DNA of 64,000 nt from Nyssa sinensis. Its lineage: Eukaryota > Streptophyta > Magnoliopsida > Cornales > Nyssaceae. Below, piece by piece: positions 1-11,746 of this stretch. Position 1 is the stretch's first letter. The number at the start of each line of letters is the position of its first letter. Position numbers and translations under genes: made by a program. Location: assembly GCA_008638375.1 (NCBI GenBank), contig CM018033.1, positions 16,639,017 to 16,703,016 of the forward strand, read 5' to 3'. The notes beneath the pieces are model-generated. The model worked only from the letters and a program-made list of their open reading frames with translations. It was not told the origin of the DNA and ran no database searches.

Positions 1-1420
1 CAATGGTGAGGTCCGTTTTACGAGATGGAGTCCCAAAAAATAAAAGACCCGTAGTAACCTTTAAAATTACCAAAATGCCCCTGAATTGAAGTACAGTCAA
101 ACGAACTCCGAATTAAGTAAACAAATAGTGAAACTTTATTATCTCGAGCATTCCAGACTCAACTGTGGAGTCCGATTTATGAAAGGAAGTCACAAAATTT
201 AAGGACCCGTGAAAGGTGCAAAATGACTGTTTTGCCCTTTTGAACCCAGATGTCCGAATTGAGTTCTACGAAAACCTAAACTTATTTTCTTCGACGTCCT
301 AGACTCAATAGCAGAGTTTAATTTAGCAGAATAGAAACCTATGAAATAAAGACATAAAATTTGTTGAATAGCATCATTTAGGAAACAAATGAACTAAGTA
401 ACATTTTATGGTTTTAGAGACACCGAGAGGCAAGGAGAAGGCAGTCTGATCTTTCCACATTCTCACTACTAGCCACTACATTACGAGCGCAGTTTACTTG
501 GGTTGTGACTAACCCGTCAGGTATGGTGTTTTGCTAATGTTAGAAATAAAGTTAAGTTAGGAATATTTTGTGAATGACTTGAATGATTTATGTGTTTATT
601 TGGAATGTGTTTACTTGATAATTTGAAGTTGGTTGTTTACATGTTTATGTGTTACTTGCGTTCTTTGAGAGTTTAGTAAAGTGAAGAACATGAACCATGA
701 TATATGAATACATGAGATATGCATACATATGGAACTGACTGATGATTTATATGTTATTGTTCGAGCATGCTATATTATTGAAAACCATGTTCATTGAGAT
801 TACATTAGCATATTGGCATATGGTGAATCCTTGAGAACATGGCGTGAGTTGAGCACGTGGTGCTATGTATTATGAGGGTGTAGATCCTGTGGTGAAAAAC
901 CTAAAATTGGCCATTGCATTGGTACTTCGAAGCCATCGGGGAGTACCTATAAATGAGACATGGGTGTGGCATAGAGTTGTGCATGGGTGCGTCATGCATA
1001 CCACTCATATATTTACTGCGATTCTTTGAATGACATTTAGATATAAATGTACACTTTGCACATGCCACGCCTTAGCTTTATTTCTTGCATTAGCACTTCA
1101 TCATACCAGCAGTTGAGCTAACCCATTCGTGGGCAACATTTTTTAGATGAGGATACTCCAGCTACTTGAGACTCTATGACACCTTGATTGGGTGAAGCAC
1201 TTGGTATAGTTTTGGTCCATGGGACTTATGTTTTGTAATGTAAAGGCTTAAGCCCGAATGACCTATGAACAATGCAGTTGTGAGATGTACTTTATGTTAT
1301 TTTAGGTATTGATGGGAATGGATACTTGTTTAGTGGATTTGTTTACATTTGTCCTTTTATTTATTTTATTTTCTGTCTCGTTAGTCATGCCTCAGGTTTG
1401 TAAAAATTTGGGGCGTGACA
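1..1420 (+). mobile_element. Gypsy LTR, 3' part, truncated by window edge
   Basis: The sequence is collinear with the 3' half of the LTR that ends at 42699, from the 'ccaatg-tgag-tccgttttacgaga' region to the terminus GGGGCGTGACA at 1411-1420. It carries the shared block GTAGATCCTGTGGTGAAAAA at 880-899 and a near copy of the TTAAGCCC palindrome around 1247. It abuts copia reverse-transcriptase sequence directly at 1421, so it is the right end of an insertion into the copia element. The left end, and whether this is a solo LTR, lie outside the window. No protein is encoded. Confidence 0.9.
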
Positions 1421-1930
1421 CAAACCATGCTCAATGTGATTGCTTTAATCCATACAGTGCTCATTATAGTTTGCATACAACCTTGGTTTCGGTGGATGCC
1501 GTGTAGCTTGGAGGAAGGTCCATGTACACTTCTTCTTCAAGGTCACCGTGTAGAAAGGCATTTTTTACGTCAAATTGATGTAATGGCTAGTTAAGGTTAG
1601 CTGCAAGAGATAACAGTATTCTTACAGTGCTCAGTTTCGCAACTAGTGAGAAGGTTTCTTGGTAGTCTACCCCATACGCCTGTGTATAGCATTTGCCACC
1701 AACCTTGCTTTCTACCTTTCGACTAATCCATCTACCTTGTGTTTGATGGAAAATACCCATTTGCAACCTACTGTTTTCTTCCCTTCAGGTAACGGAACTA
1801 TGGTCCTTGTGTTGTTCTTTAGCAGTGCCTCCATTTCTTCCTTTATTGCCCAAGTCCATTTCGAATCCGACAAGGCTTCCTGAACTCCAGCTGGAACTTG
1901 ATTTGAGGAAAGTATGTGCACAAATGCTTG
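1421..1930 (-). pseudogene. Ty1/copia reverse transcriptase, N-terminal part, interrupted
   Basis: The minus strand encodes the start of a copia-type reverse transcriptase (RVT_2). Recognisable segments are WAIKEEMEALLKN, then GCKWVFSIKHKVDG, and lower down an ALYGLKQS-type motif close to 1421-1460. The last is followed by an in-frame stop where a Trp-Phe-containing motif is expected. The domain breaks off at 1420, where a gypsy LTR begins, so the YVDD catalytic box and RNase H would lie beyond the window. Stops and frameshifts make it non-functional. It continues the copia pol that starts at 3458 in this strand. Confidence 0.85.
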
Positions 1931-3231
1931 GAGGGGTTCGAATAATCTCTGGTAGACACGTAGTTGGCAATTGGGTACTTTGATCTTCGCTCTTTGATCT
2001 TAGGAGAGTATCGATTTGGTGGCTTGCCACGATTTTCCCTAAAAGGAAATGTATATGCAGATGGAGTATTCAAGTTACTTATAGGTTGGGGCGAGTCGAG
2101 AGTGCTTACCTCAGGGATATTCTCAGGAGATGGGTCTGCAGGTACTGAGGAAGGGGGAGAGCTTGGTTCAGTTGGCGAAGGCATATCATTTTCTAAAGGT
2201 GTATTCTGCTCTGTAGGTCCATCCGACCCTGTGGACTCAACTAGCCCTGGGCTTGGTACTTCATCTACCATTGTTTCACTATTTGGCCAATCAAAGTGTA
2301 ATCAATTCTCCCAATTCTAATCTTCATCTCGTGTCTCCCCCTGAATAGAAGAAGTGGGGGCTGGGAAAAAAGGGTCGGACTCCAAGAAGGTGACATCCAT
2401 GGTCACGTAGCTGCTGCGGGTAGTGGGATCATAGCACCGATAGCCTTTCTGATGCATAGCGTATACTGAAAAGAGGCAGCGGAGAGCACACGGGTCCAAT
2501 TTGGTTCGTTGATTTTTGTGAAGATGCACATAAGCCACACACCCAAATACTCGGGGAAGAAGCATAAGAGCGGTGGGTAGGGGAACATAGGATGCCAAAA
2601 CCTGGAGCGAAGTCTTAAATTATAAGCCTGTGGAGGGTAGTCAGTTAAGTAAATATGTAGCAGTGGACACCGCATCAAACCAGTATCGGGTCGGCACATG
2701 AGTTCCATGTAGTAGGGCTCGTGCATTTTCGAGAATATGGCAGTTCTTCCGCTAAGCTACGCCATTTTGCTGAGGGGTCTGAGGACACGATGTTTCATGA
2801 ATGAGGCCATGGTGTTCAAAATAGGTGTGAAAGAACTGATTAACATACTCGCCACTATTATCAGAACGGAGAACCTGTAGCTTGGCTGAAAACTGAGTTT
2901 GGATCATAGCATGGAATGATTAAAATACTTGTAACACCTTATCTTTATGGTTCATCAAGTACAGCCAGGTCATACGGGTACAAGAATCAACAAAAATGAC
3001 AAACCAGCGAACACCAGAACCAATAGAGATAGGAGAGGAACCCCACACATCAGAGTGAACTAAAGCAAAGGGAATAATGCTTTTATTCATTCTTAACGGA
3101 TAGGAAATACAGTGACTCTTGGCTAAAATGCAGGTAGTACATTTAAAGTCAGATAACACTTTATTAGAAAAAGATCCAGTAATGAATGTTTCAGATAACC
3201 AAAATATGGATGCCCTAAACGTTGATGCCAT
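1931..3231 (-). pseudogene. Ty1/copia integrase core and proline-rich linker
   Basis: Reading the minus strand from 3231, a copia integrase catalytic core follows the GAG-pre-integrase region. HSDVWG contains the first catalytic Asp, followed by FVDSCTRMTWLY. A DNSGEY motif near 2850 contains the second Asp, and PQQNGVA near 2760 precedes the third catalytic residue. The codon where the family has Glu (AERKN) is a TAG stop at 2752-2754, so the triad is destroyed. Below about 2320 comes a Ser/Pro-rich linker and the NRGKPPNRYSP segment that usually precedes copia RT. Several other stops and shifts are present. Copia placement is secure; the lineage was not determined. Confidence 0.88.
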
Positions 3232-3458
3232 AGCCAGATTTGTCGGTCCCTCCCATCACTTTGTATGTGATGAGCATGTCCAATGCTAACATCTTCTATG
3301 TAGTATAGGCCCCCTTGTTTAGTACCACACCCAATGATCTCCTTGGTAAGAATATCCTGAAGAAGACAAAAGGTAGGATAAATTAAGACATAACAATTTA
3401 ATTATGTAGTAACTTGACTAACCGACAGTAATTTATGTGAGAGCGATGGGATAAGTAA
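3232..3458 (-). pseudogene. Ty1/copia GAG-pre-integrase region
   Basis: The minus strand encodes SHKLLSVSQ, the usual link between copia protease and integrase, then a LWHQRLGHP-type stretch typical of the GAG-pre-integrase zinc region. It contains in-frame stops. The segment is cut at 3458 by element A and resumes at 14742. The five bases AGTAA at 3454-3458 are repeated at 14742-14746 and are the target duplication of that insertion. Confidence 0.82.
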
Positions 3459-6400
3459 TGTCACGCCCCGAATTTCCATGAACCCGGGGGTGAGCGATAT
3501 AAAACAAGAAAGGTAAATAAATGACAATCTAAAGGATTTAACTAGACAGATGTTCATTCTCATTAAACACATAACATATAAAGTACATTCAATAAAACAA
3601 ATTGTTCATGTCAATATAGGCTTAAGCCCTTACATCTCAAAGTGTGCCCTAGGGGCCAATTAAAATTCCAATTTTCCTTCCCTTTCTTTCGTTAAGGTCT
3701 CATCAAGTCTCACGCAGTAGGGCGTCATCTATAATATGATATCCCACAAATGGGTTAGCTCAACTGTTGGTATAATATAATGCTAATGTAAGAAACAAAA
3801 TTAAGGAGTGGCATATGCGAGTGTACATTTATATATGCATGCCATTCAAATCATCTATACAATGTAATGACAATGTGCATGACACACCCATGCAAACTCT
3901 ATGCCACACCCATGTCTCGCTTTATGGTCCTTCGCTATTAGCTTGCAAGTACCACAGTATGTCTCGCTTCACGGTACAGACCCCATTTGGTATGCAAGTA
4001 CCAATGGCCGATTTTGGGTTTTTCACCACAGAATCTATACCGTCATAATGCACAACACCACGTGCTCAACCCACACCATGCTTTCAAGGAATCACACTAT
4101 GCCAATATGCCTTGATTCCACCATGCGATAATGCAATCTCTACTAAACAATTTATCAGCACATAAAGCATGCTTTGACTAATGCACATTCTACTTAAAGC
4201 GACAATGACATTAAATCACAAGGCTTCTTCTACAAGTCTACATATCATGAATAATCAATTTAATCACATGCTTGATTTTCACATTCACCATCTTGACAAT
4301 TCTCTAAAAACATAAATCATACACTGTGCCAACACATGGAATATGCATATATTCATAATTCACATTTGTCACTTAACCAAACTTTCAGAGGATAACAAGA
4401 AACACATAAGCACATAAACAATCAAACAAATATGTGAATCATTAAGTCAATATGGCAATTACTCTTAAACTTAATCCTATTTCTTACTTAACAAAATATC
4501 ATACCTGATGGCTGGTCTCAACCCTAAGAAATCACGCTCATAAGGTAACTGAACTAACAGCGAGAATGTAGAAGGTTAGACCGCCATCTCCTTGCCTTTC
4601 AGTGTCCCTAAAATCATGAAATGTAACTCAGTCCATTTGCTACTTGAATTATGCTATTCATCAAATTTTATGTCTTTATTTTATGAGTTTCTATTTTGCT
4701 AAAATAAACTCTACCATTGAGTTCAGACCGTCGAAAAAAGTTAGTTTAGGCTTTCGCGGAACTCAATTTGGACTCCTGTACTAAAAAGGGCAAAACGGTC
4801 ATTTTGCATTTTTACGGGTTCTCACATCCTGAGGCCTCCTTTCATAAATCGGACTCCATGGTTGAGTTCGAAATGCTTAAAAGAATAAAAATTCACTATT
4901 TTTTTACTTAAATCGGAGTTCGTTTGACTGCTTTATGACTTAGTGGCATTTTTGTAAATTTTCTTTTATTTTTAATTAATTAATTAATATTTTATTCGGG
5001 GGGCCAAGCTATAATTTTTAAAAGTTCTGGGGGTCAAATTAGGATTTCTCAAAGTTCTGGGGTTAAACCAAAATTTCCTATTCCAAATCCGAATAGCCCA
5101 ATAGTGGCTAAGTCCCAAAACAGGTATAGGATATCCTTACTCTTAATTTCAATTTCAATTTCCAATTTACTAAACCTGTAGCCAAACACCCCCAATCTCA
5201 TTTCAAATTTATAACATACGGCTGACACGTGGAGGTAGGTCGGTCTTAACTCTACCCGAACTAACCCTAACCCGAACCCAAACCCGAGACCCGAACAGTT
5301 CCCCCTTCTTCCCCGACTTTCTAGTAGGCTTCCGACAAGGTTTCGGTGCCTTCTCCAATGCCAGTGACTATTTTCTGGCCAATTTTCACTGATTTTTCAA
5401 TGTGATTTTCTTTAGTTTTTCTAGGGGATTCCACTTCTAAGGTTAGTTTTTAATTTGGTTCATTGGATCTTCACGAATAGAGGGTCAAATAGCCAAGGCC
5501 GACTTTCCGGCTAGCCATTGACTTCCACTTTCGTGACTTCTCAGTCACTGTTTCCACCCCCATTTTGATCCCAAATGTATTTTGCAACTCATCCCCACAA
5601 TTCCCTATCATTCATTTTGAGTTTTAAAGTATTAAAGCTTGTAACCCGATTATCCTCATTGACCTGCAACTCCACTTTTCTCCCTTGTTCTAGGAACATT
5701 TTAGTTCATTCTTTTTGCATTTAACTCTATTTTTCATGCTCTATAAGACTTCATAAATAAAACCAATAATCATGCTTTGAAAATTTAAAACAAAAGCTAA
5801 GCTACTTACCAAATTTTTTGGTTTTCTTCTTCTGGTGCAGTCCTTCAGTCTCCTCTCTGCTTCAACTTTTTGGACCTCTCTCTATCTTCTCAGTTTCTCA
5901 CTTCACTCTCTTTTTTTCTGTCTTTCTTTCTAATCCAACGAACAGATACACATATACACACCAAACACCTAGCCGCCCAAGTCTAATCCCTCCTTTTTCC
6001 TTTTTGGTTCTCCCCATTTCTCTCTCTTCCCACTCCCCTTTCTAACTTTTTCTCTTGTCCCATGCAGCAATGTAGCTTCGCATTAAATGCATTGCTTGCA
6101 TTGTTGGTTTTTCCACATTTATATATATATATATATATTATATCATACACACACACCTACACACGATCAGCCCACAACACACCCAATCGCGCACAGCAAC
6201 ACACACACTCTGCCACCCGCACACACACAGAGTCCCCACTTGCACACACACAGTTGGCATGCACCCACTTTATGTGTGTGTATATATATATATATATATT
6301 TTTAGGCATATGTATGTATATATATATATACATAACATATAATATCATACACATATACATACATACATATACGATACACTCTTGTACACATTCCATACAT

Positions 6401-6464
6401 ACACACATATTCATAAAAAAAATATATTTATTCCAAAAAAAAAAAAAAATTCCAGGTCTTTACA
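3459..6464 (-). mobile_element. 3' LTR of element A
   Basis: In plus orientation it starts TGTCACGCCCC and ends CTTTACA, so in sense it runs TGTAAAG...GGGGCGTGACA, with TG...CA ends. It contains the shared block (complement at 4019-4038), a CACGTG box at 5226-5231, CT-rich sequence near 5820-6060 and CA/TA repeats at 6120-6420. The short open frames here are low-complexity or chance frames. Confidence 0.95.
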
Positions 6465-6477
6465 TCCTTCCCTCCTT
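6465..6477 (-). promoter_or_regulatory. Polypurine tract of element A
   Basis: In sense it reads AAGGAGGGAAGGA and lies immediately before the 3' LTR. This is the expected primer for plus-strand DNA synthesis. It is preceded in sense by an imperfect hairpin of the type AAATTTCG-GGA-CGAAGTTT (6482-6500). Confidence 0.9.
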
Positions 6478-6499
6478 AAAGAAACTTCGTCCCGAAATT

Positions 6500-6995
6500 T
6501 AGAAAAATACATCAATGAGCAAACAACTAGGGATACCTAGCACGGACCTCAGCCTCACGTTCCCAAATAGCCTCCTCGACCCCATGATTGTTCCAACGAA
6601 CCTTGACCAAAGGGATGGTCTTGCCTCGCAAAACCTAGTCCCTCAAGTCCAATATCTCTACGGGTCTCTGATCATAAGAAGCGTCGCCCTCTAACTGAAG
6701 ATCTACCCAATCTAGTACATGTGAGGGGTCAGACTTGTACTTCCTCAACATCGACACATGGAAGACATCGTGAACCCCAGATAGCTATGGCGGTAACGCT
6801 AGCTTATAGGCCACCTCACCAACCTTCCCAAGGATCTCAAATGGGCTTATAAACTATGGCGACAGCTTCCCATTGAGCCCAAATCTCCTCAATCCTCGCC
6901 GTGGGGCTACCTTTCAGAACACATGTCCCCCAAAATCAAATGACAGAAGTCGTCGCCTCTTATCTGCATAGCTCTTCTTGCGGCTCTATGCTGTC
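6500..6995 (-). pseudogene. Integrase C-terminus: GPY/F region and chromodomain
   Basis: The minus strand encodes a stretch of the form RRGLRRFG-GKLSP, then PFEILGKVGEVAYKLALPP and LSGVHDVFHVSMLRKY. This is the GPY/F module of gypsy integrases. Near 6540-6600 follows IPLVKVRWNNHGVEEAIWE, the second half of a plant chromodomain, which in this group is thought to direct integration into heterochromatin. Several Gln or Trp codons are now stops. The reading frame ends just before the polypurine tract. Confidence 0.88.
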
Positions 6996-8024
6996 AACAG
7001 ACGCTACCTGATCACCTATATCTTGTCTGTGGTCTCACGGACTATGTCGGGCCCCAAAACAGCTGTCTCCCCCACCTCAGTCCAACATAAAGGTGAACGA
7101 CACGGCCTACCGTACAACGCCTCGAATGGTGCCATCTCAATACTAGACTGATAATTGTTGTTGTAGGCAAACTCTACCAAAGCAAGATGATCCTCCCAGC
7201 TACCCCTGAAGTCCATAACATAGGCCCTAAGCATGTCCTTTAAGATCTAAATGGTACACTCTGACTGACCGTCAATCTGAGGGTGAAAGGCAGTACTAAA
7301 CTGTGACTGAGTCCCTAAGGCTGTTTGAAGGCTCTGCCAAATCGTGCAGTGAAACGTGGGTCTCTGTCTGAAACAATGGACACGGGAACCCCATGTAGTG
7401 TATTATCTCTAGAATATACAACCTACTGAGGACATTCGATGAATCGGTCACTCTAATCGGTAAAAAATGGGCAGACTTCGTCAACCTGTCCATGATAACC
7501 CAAACTGTATCATGACCTCTAGGTGGCTTCGGAAGACCCATCACAAAATCCATGGTAACATGCTCCCACTTCCACTCGGCCACTGGCAATGGCTGCAACA
7601 AACCTCTAGGCCTCTGGTGCTCAGCCTTCACTTGCTAGCACGTGAGACATCTAGACACAAACTGTACTACGTCTACCTTCATCCCAGTCCACCAATACTG
7701 ACGGCGTAGATCATGATACATCTTAGTGCCCCTTGGGTGCACTGCTAGGCATGAATGATGGAAATTTCTAAGGACATCAGCCCTAAGAGACTCGAGAACA
7801 AAGACTCTACCCATATATCTCAAGCCAAGGTCAGAATGGAGTGTCCACCCCTCAAATCCCTCAGGACTAGCAACTCGTGCTCTAATCTGCTCTGCCTCTG
7901 TGTCTTGTAACTGTGCCTCAATAACGCTACTCAACAGTGAAGGCTGTGCACATACACTGAACAATGTGGCATGTCCCTCAAACTCGGCAAGCTCTAAGTC
8001 AAACTCCTCAATGTCCCCCATCAT
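6996..8024 (-). pseudogene. Ty3/gypsy integrase (zinc finger and catalytic core)
   Basis: From 8024 downward the minus strand encodes an HHCC zinc-binding region: two His around HHSCLAVHPRG, KMYHDLRRQYWW, then CLTC. The catalytic core follows with HVTMDFVMGLPK (first Asp) and RLTKSAHFLPI. After a frameshift near 7400 come DGQSE-type sequence (about 7262-7283), WEDHLALVEFAYN (catalytic Glu) and MAPFEALYGRP. The frameshift and scattered stops mean no continuous protein can be made. Confidence 0.92.
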
Positions 8025-8460
8025 CTCCTACTCTCTGATAACAATGCTAGCCACAGTGCTCCTCGGCCTCCTACTGAGTGCATCTGTTACGACATTGGCC
8101 TTCCCAAGATGGTATTGAAGGTCAAAGTCATAGTCCTCCATGTACTCCATCCATCTCCTCTGCCGAAGGTTCAAGTCCTTCTACGTGAAAATGTATCTGA
8201 GGCTCTTGTGATCTGAGAACACCTTGAACCTTACCCCATATAAATAGCGTCACCAACTCTTAAGTGTAAAGATGACTGCAACTAACTCTAAATCGTGTGT
8301 GGGATAGTTCTTCTCATAGCTCTTTAACTGACGAGAACCATAGGCTACCACTCTGCCCTCCTGCATCAGTACACAGCCCAATCCCACTCGGGAAGCATCA
8401 CAATACACGGTATAACCCAAACCTCCCTCAAGGATAATCAAGACGGACGCTGAAGTTAGT
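8025..8460 (-). pseudogene. Ty3/gypsy RNase H domain
   Basis: The minus strand encodes [36 protein letters not shown] and FTLKSW, the usual plant gypsy RNase H signature with the first Asp in CDAS. It is followed by LYG..FKVFSDHKSL and ends at TDALSRR near 8063-8092. Stop codons interrupt it between 8150 and 8250. Confidence 0.92.
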
Positions 8461-9470
8461 CTCCTCTTCAGCTCCTGAAATGACTGCTCACAGGCGTCTG
8501 TTCACTCAAATCTAATGCCCTTGCGCGTCAAACGAGTCATCGGTGCCGTAAGATGAGAAAATCCCTCCACAAACCGACGGTAGTATCATGCCAACCCCAA
8601 GAAACTCCGTATCTCAAACACGTTCTTTAGCCTTTTCCAACTCATGATAGGGTTAATCTTAGAAGGATCTACAGATACTCCACTCCCTGACACAACATGG
8701 CCCAAGAACTGTACCTCCTGAAGCTAGAACTCACACTTTGAGAACTAGGCAAATAAGCATTGCTCCCTCAAAATCTGTAACACAGTCCATAGGTGAAAGG
8801 CATGTTCATCCTCAGAAGGTAAGTAAATCAAAATATCATCCACAAACACCACGATGAACAGATCTATATACTAACCAAAAATACAGTGCATCAAGTCTAT
8901 GAATGCCACCGGGGCATTCGTTACATTGAACGGCATGACTACAAACTCATAATGACCATAGCGAGTGCAGAAGGTTGTCTTCGCTATATCCTCCTCTCGT
9001 ACTCTCAACTGATGGTACCCAGACCGAAGATTAATCTTTGAGAAACATCTCGAACCCCTCAGCTGATCAAATAAGTCGTCGATCCTCGACAACGGGTACT
9101 TATTCTTGACAGTAACTTGGTTCAGCCTCCTATAGTCCACACATAACCGTAATATCCCATCCTTCTTCTTCGTAAATAGTGCAGAAGCACCCCACAAAGA
9201 AGTACTGGGACAAATAAACCCCTTACTCTACATGTCAGTCAACTGCTCCTTCAGCTCTCTCAGCTTAGCTGGAGCCATACGGTAAGGTGGGATAGAAATG
9301 GGCACAGCACCAGGGATGAGCTCTATCGTGAACTCTATCTCCCGTTTCGGCGATAGACTAGTCAACTCATCCAGGAAGATATCAGGAAACTCATCCACTA
9401 CTGATGGTAACACACCCTCTGTAGTCCCACTATCACCTATAACCAAACTAGTCAACATATAAGTGTGACC
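8461..9470 (-). pseudogene. Ty3/gypsy reverse transcriptase
   Basis: The minus strand encodes [56 protein letters not shown] (the first catalytic Asp of the family is replaced by Asn in this copy: KIN for KID), [18 protein letters not shown] and [11 protein letters not shown] (about 8825-8870). The VDD catalytic pair is still present. A stop lies near 8875 and others further on. Length and motif order are normal for a gypsy RT. Confidence 0.93.
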
Positions 9471-9887
9471 TCCCCAACTCCTAGAGTCGCACAATGGTGG
9501 AATCAAGAAATCCCCACGATCTCTTATGAAATAAAAACTATCTCCCGCCAGAGTGCATACTGTCACTCTCCCTCTATAGCAATCTATTCTAGCCCGGTAA
9601 GCGAACAGCCAATCTATCCCCAAAATAACATCAAAGCCAGTCATATTAAGCACAATGAAATCAAAGTAAAGGGTGCGATCCGCTATCACTAGCGAGCAAT
9701 CTCTACAGATCCTTGTTAATATCACACAACCCCCAACTAGTGTATCAACATGCAACGGTGGATCCAACTGATCTATATCCAACCCTAATGACATGGCAAG
9801 CATAGTAAATATGAATGAATGCGATGCACCTGAGTCTATCAATACACTGGCCCATGAACTGAACATAAGGAATGTACCTCGAACCAC
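9471..9887 (-). pseudogene. Ty3/gypsy aspartic protease
   Basis: The longest clean frame in element A (219 residues, 9887 down to 9228) begins at or just before the protease. VLIDSGASHSF holds the catalytic DSG triad at residues near 18-20, followed by FDFIVLNMTGFDVILGIDWL, the flap-to-core region of retropepsins. The frame runs on into the RT N-terminus. The protease segment itself looks intact. Confidence 0.9.
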
Positions 9888-11351
9888 CGAAGGTCCGGAA
9901 GTAGAGGCCTCTGGGGTAGCTACTGCATAAACACGGCCCTGGGTAGTCTGACTCTGCCTGCCTCCCCCTTTCTATGTCTGTTGACCTCTTTCCCTTAGTG
10001 CGGAGGGTGCAGCCTGGTAATATGCTGCCAGGGGTCCATAGCTTGGCTGTGGTTGTGGTAGAGGCACCTGGGTATGCTGGTAGTACTGTGGCCTCTATGA
10101 GCTCTGTGAGGTCTGTCCCTGAGGACAGTTGGCCCTAACATGGCCTAACTAGTGGCAAGTGTAGCAAATCTATGGAGCTCTCCAGGCCTAACTCTGTGCT
10201 AGCGGTGGAAACGACCCCTGACTAGACCCAGTCCCCTATACTAGGCTAGGGTCCCTTAGAGGGCAATCGGCCCTCTTGTGGCCGGGCTATCCACACATAT
10301 AACATGAAAAAGATCTCTGTGATCCCCCTCCTCTAGAAGTGGCTGGCAGAACGGGTTGGGGAGCTAATGACTGAAGGGGTCCGGTGGTGTCTGTGTAGAA
10401 GAAGCACTAGCTCGGTACCTCTTCTACGGTCTATAAGTCAAGGCAGGTATAGGGGTCTATGCTGGGGTTGTCCTGCCCTGGGCCCGGGACTCTCTAATCC
10501 CTCTGAGGTCGGCCAACTCTCTCTCAACTCTGGTGGCCTTGATCACTGCCTCCTCATAGGTCTCTATAATGTGGCCTGCCAGCCTCTTTCTGATAGAAGT
10601 CTTCAGCCCCTTGAGAAAATAGAAAACCCTCAACTCCTCCTCTCCAATGATATGTGGGGCAAACCTCCCCAATGGAGTGAAACGGGACTCGTACTGGGTC
10701 ACTGTCATGTCTCTCTAGAAAAGCGCCCCAAACTCCTCCCTAAATCCAACCCTATGAGTCTCTGGGAAATAGTGGTCATTGAACATGGCCACAAATGCGT
10801 TCCATCCCTCACCAAACCTGTTGATCCTATCGGTAGCCAATTGCCACCACTAGCTGGCCAAGTTTGTAAATTGGAAAGTAGCACACCTGATTTGTAGGTG
10901 TGGCTCGACTATCCCTTGTGAATCCAGAATCCTGGTGATCTACCTTAGCCACTCCTCAGCAACCAACAGATCAGGCTGTCCAACAAATGTGGAAAGCCTC
11001 ATCCTCTAGAACACCCTCATCACAAAGGTATCCCATGTCTCCCCACTAGTAGGTCTCACCTCTTGTATAACATGAAGGCTTTCTTGTAGAAGGGCCGCCA
11101 TATCTCTAGCGCCTACGGTCTGCTCCACCTCCCTTATTTGAGCAGGCACTGGAGCAGGTGCAAGAGCAGAAGCAGGAGCAACTGCCTCCCCAGCTGTACT
11201 ACAGACAGGTATCAATCGGAGCAATAATCGCCTCTGCTACGTCATACGCAAAAGTAGTAGCTCTGGGTCTGCCACATCGGGGCTAGGTAGCAGCCCTAGG
11301 TTTACCCCGTCTAGGTGGCCCAGCCCTCGCAGGAGCTCGTCTCGGTGGCAT
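9888..11351 (-). pseudogene. Ty3/gypsy gag with two CCHC zinc knuckles
   Basis: Gag starts at an ATG complementary to 11349-11351, encoding MPPRRAPARAG, a common start in plant chromoviruses. The capsid-like centre contains RDMTVTQYESRFTPLGRF and EEELRVFYFLKGLK. Two nucleic-acid-binding knuckles of the CX2CX4HX4C type follow: CYMCG-PGHKRADC (10263-10310) and CYTCH-LGHVRANC (10131-10175), each with an in-frame stop. At least a dozen stops interrupt gag, many where CAG, CGA or TGG is expected, consistent with C-to-T decay. Confidence 0.88.
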
Positions 11352-11732
11352 GTCTACAAATCCAAGGAAAAGAGAAAATTTAATACCCCTTTTACATCCA
11401 AACATAAATATTTTAAATGAAATCTCAGTCATGTTCTTGTCAACGACTTGCACTTAATAGGTAGTACATATAGCATGTCATAATGTACACTTTATCATTC
11501 CTCACACATTACACATATCATGCATCTCACTACCTTAAACCACATAATCATGCATCACAACATAGCATCAATTAACACGTAATCACAATATGTCATGCTT
11601 CAAGTGTATAAAATCACATAACACACAAGGTCCTATCACACACTACTGATAGTTCACATTAAGTCTCACTCTTTCCTCTAGGGTCTTCTCGTGTTCAACA
11701 ACACCCCATAGTCTCTAGGTATTCGAACCTAG

Positions 11733-11744
11733 GCTCTGATACCA
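11733..11744 (-). promoter_or_regulatory. Primer-binding site, tRNA-iMet type (element A)
   Basis: In sense it is TGGTATCAGAGC, complementary to the 3' end of plant initiator tRNA-Met. It lies two bases inside the 5' LTR terminus; two bases of the LTR junction appear to be missing compared with element E. The 11352-11732 interval between this site and gag is AT-rich untranslated leader with no other feature seen. Confidence 0.93.
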
Positions 11745-11746
11745 CG

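Noticed and set aside
5264..5300. Telomere-like CCCTAA / CCCGAA words
   Set aside because: The stretch is short and degenerate and part of the GC-rich U3 segment present in other LTRs, so it is not an interstitial telomere.
6062..6502. 146-codon frame at the end of the 3' LTR of A
   Set aside because: It consists of CA and TA repeats and runs antisense into the pol end.
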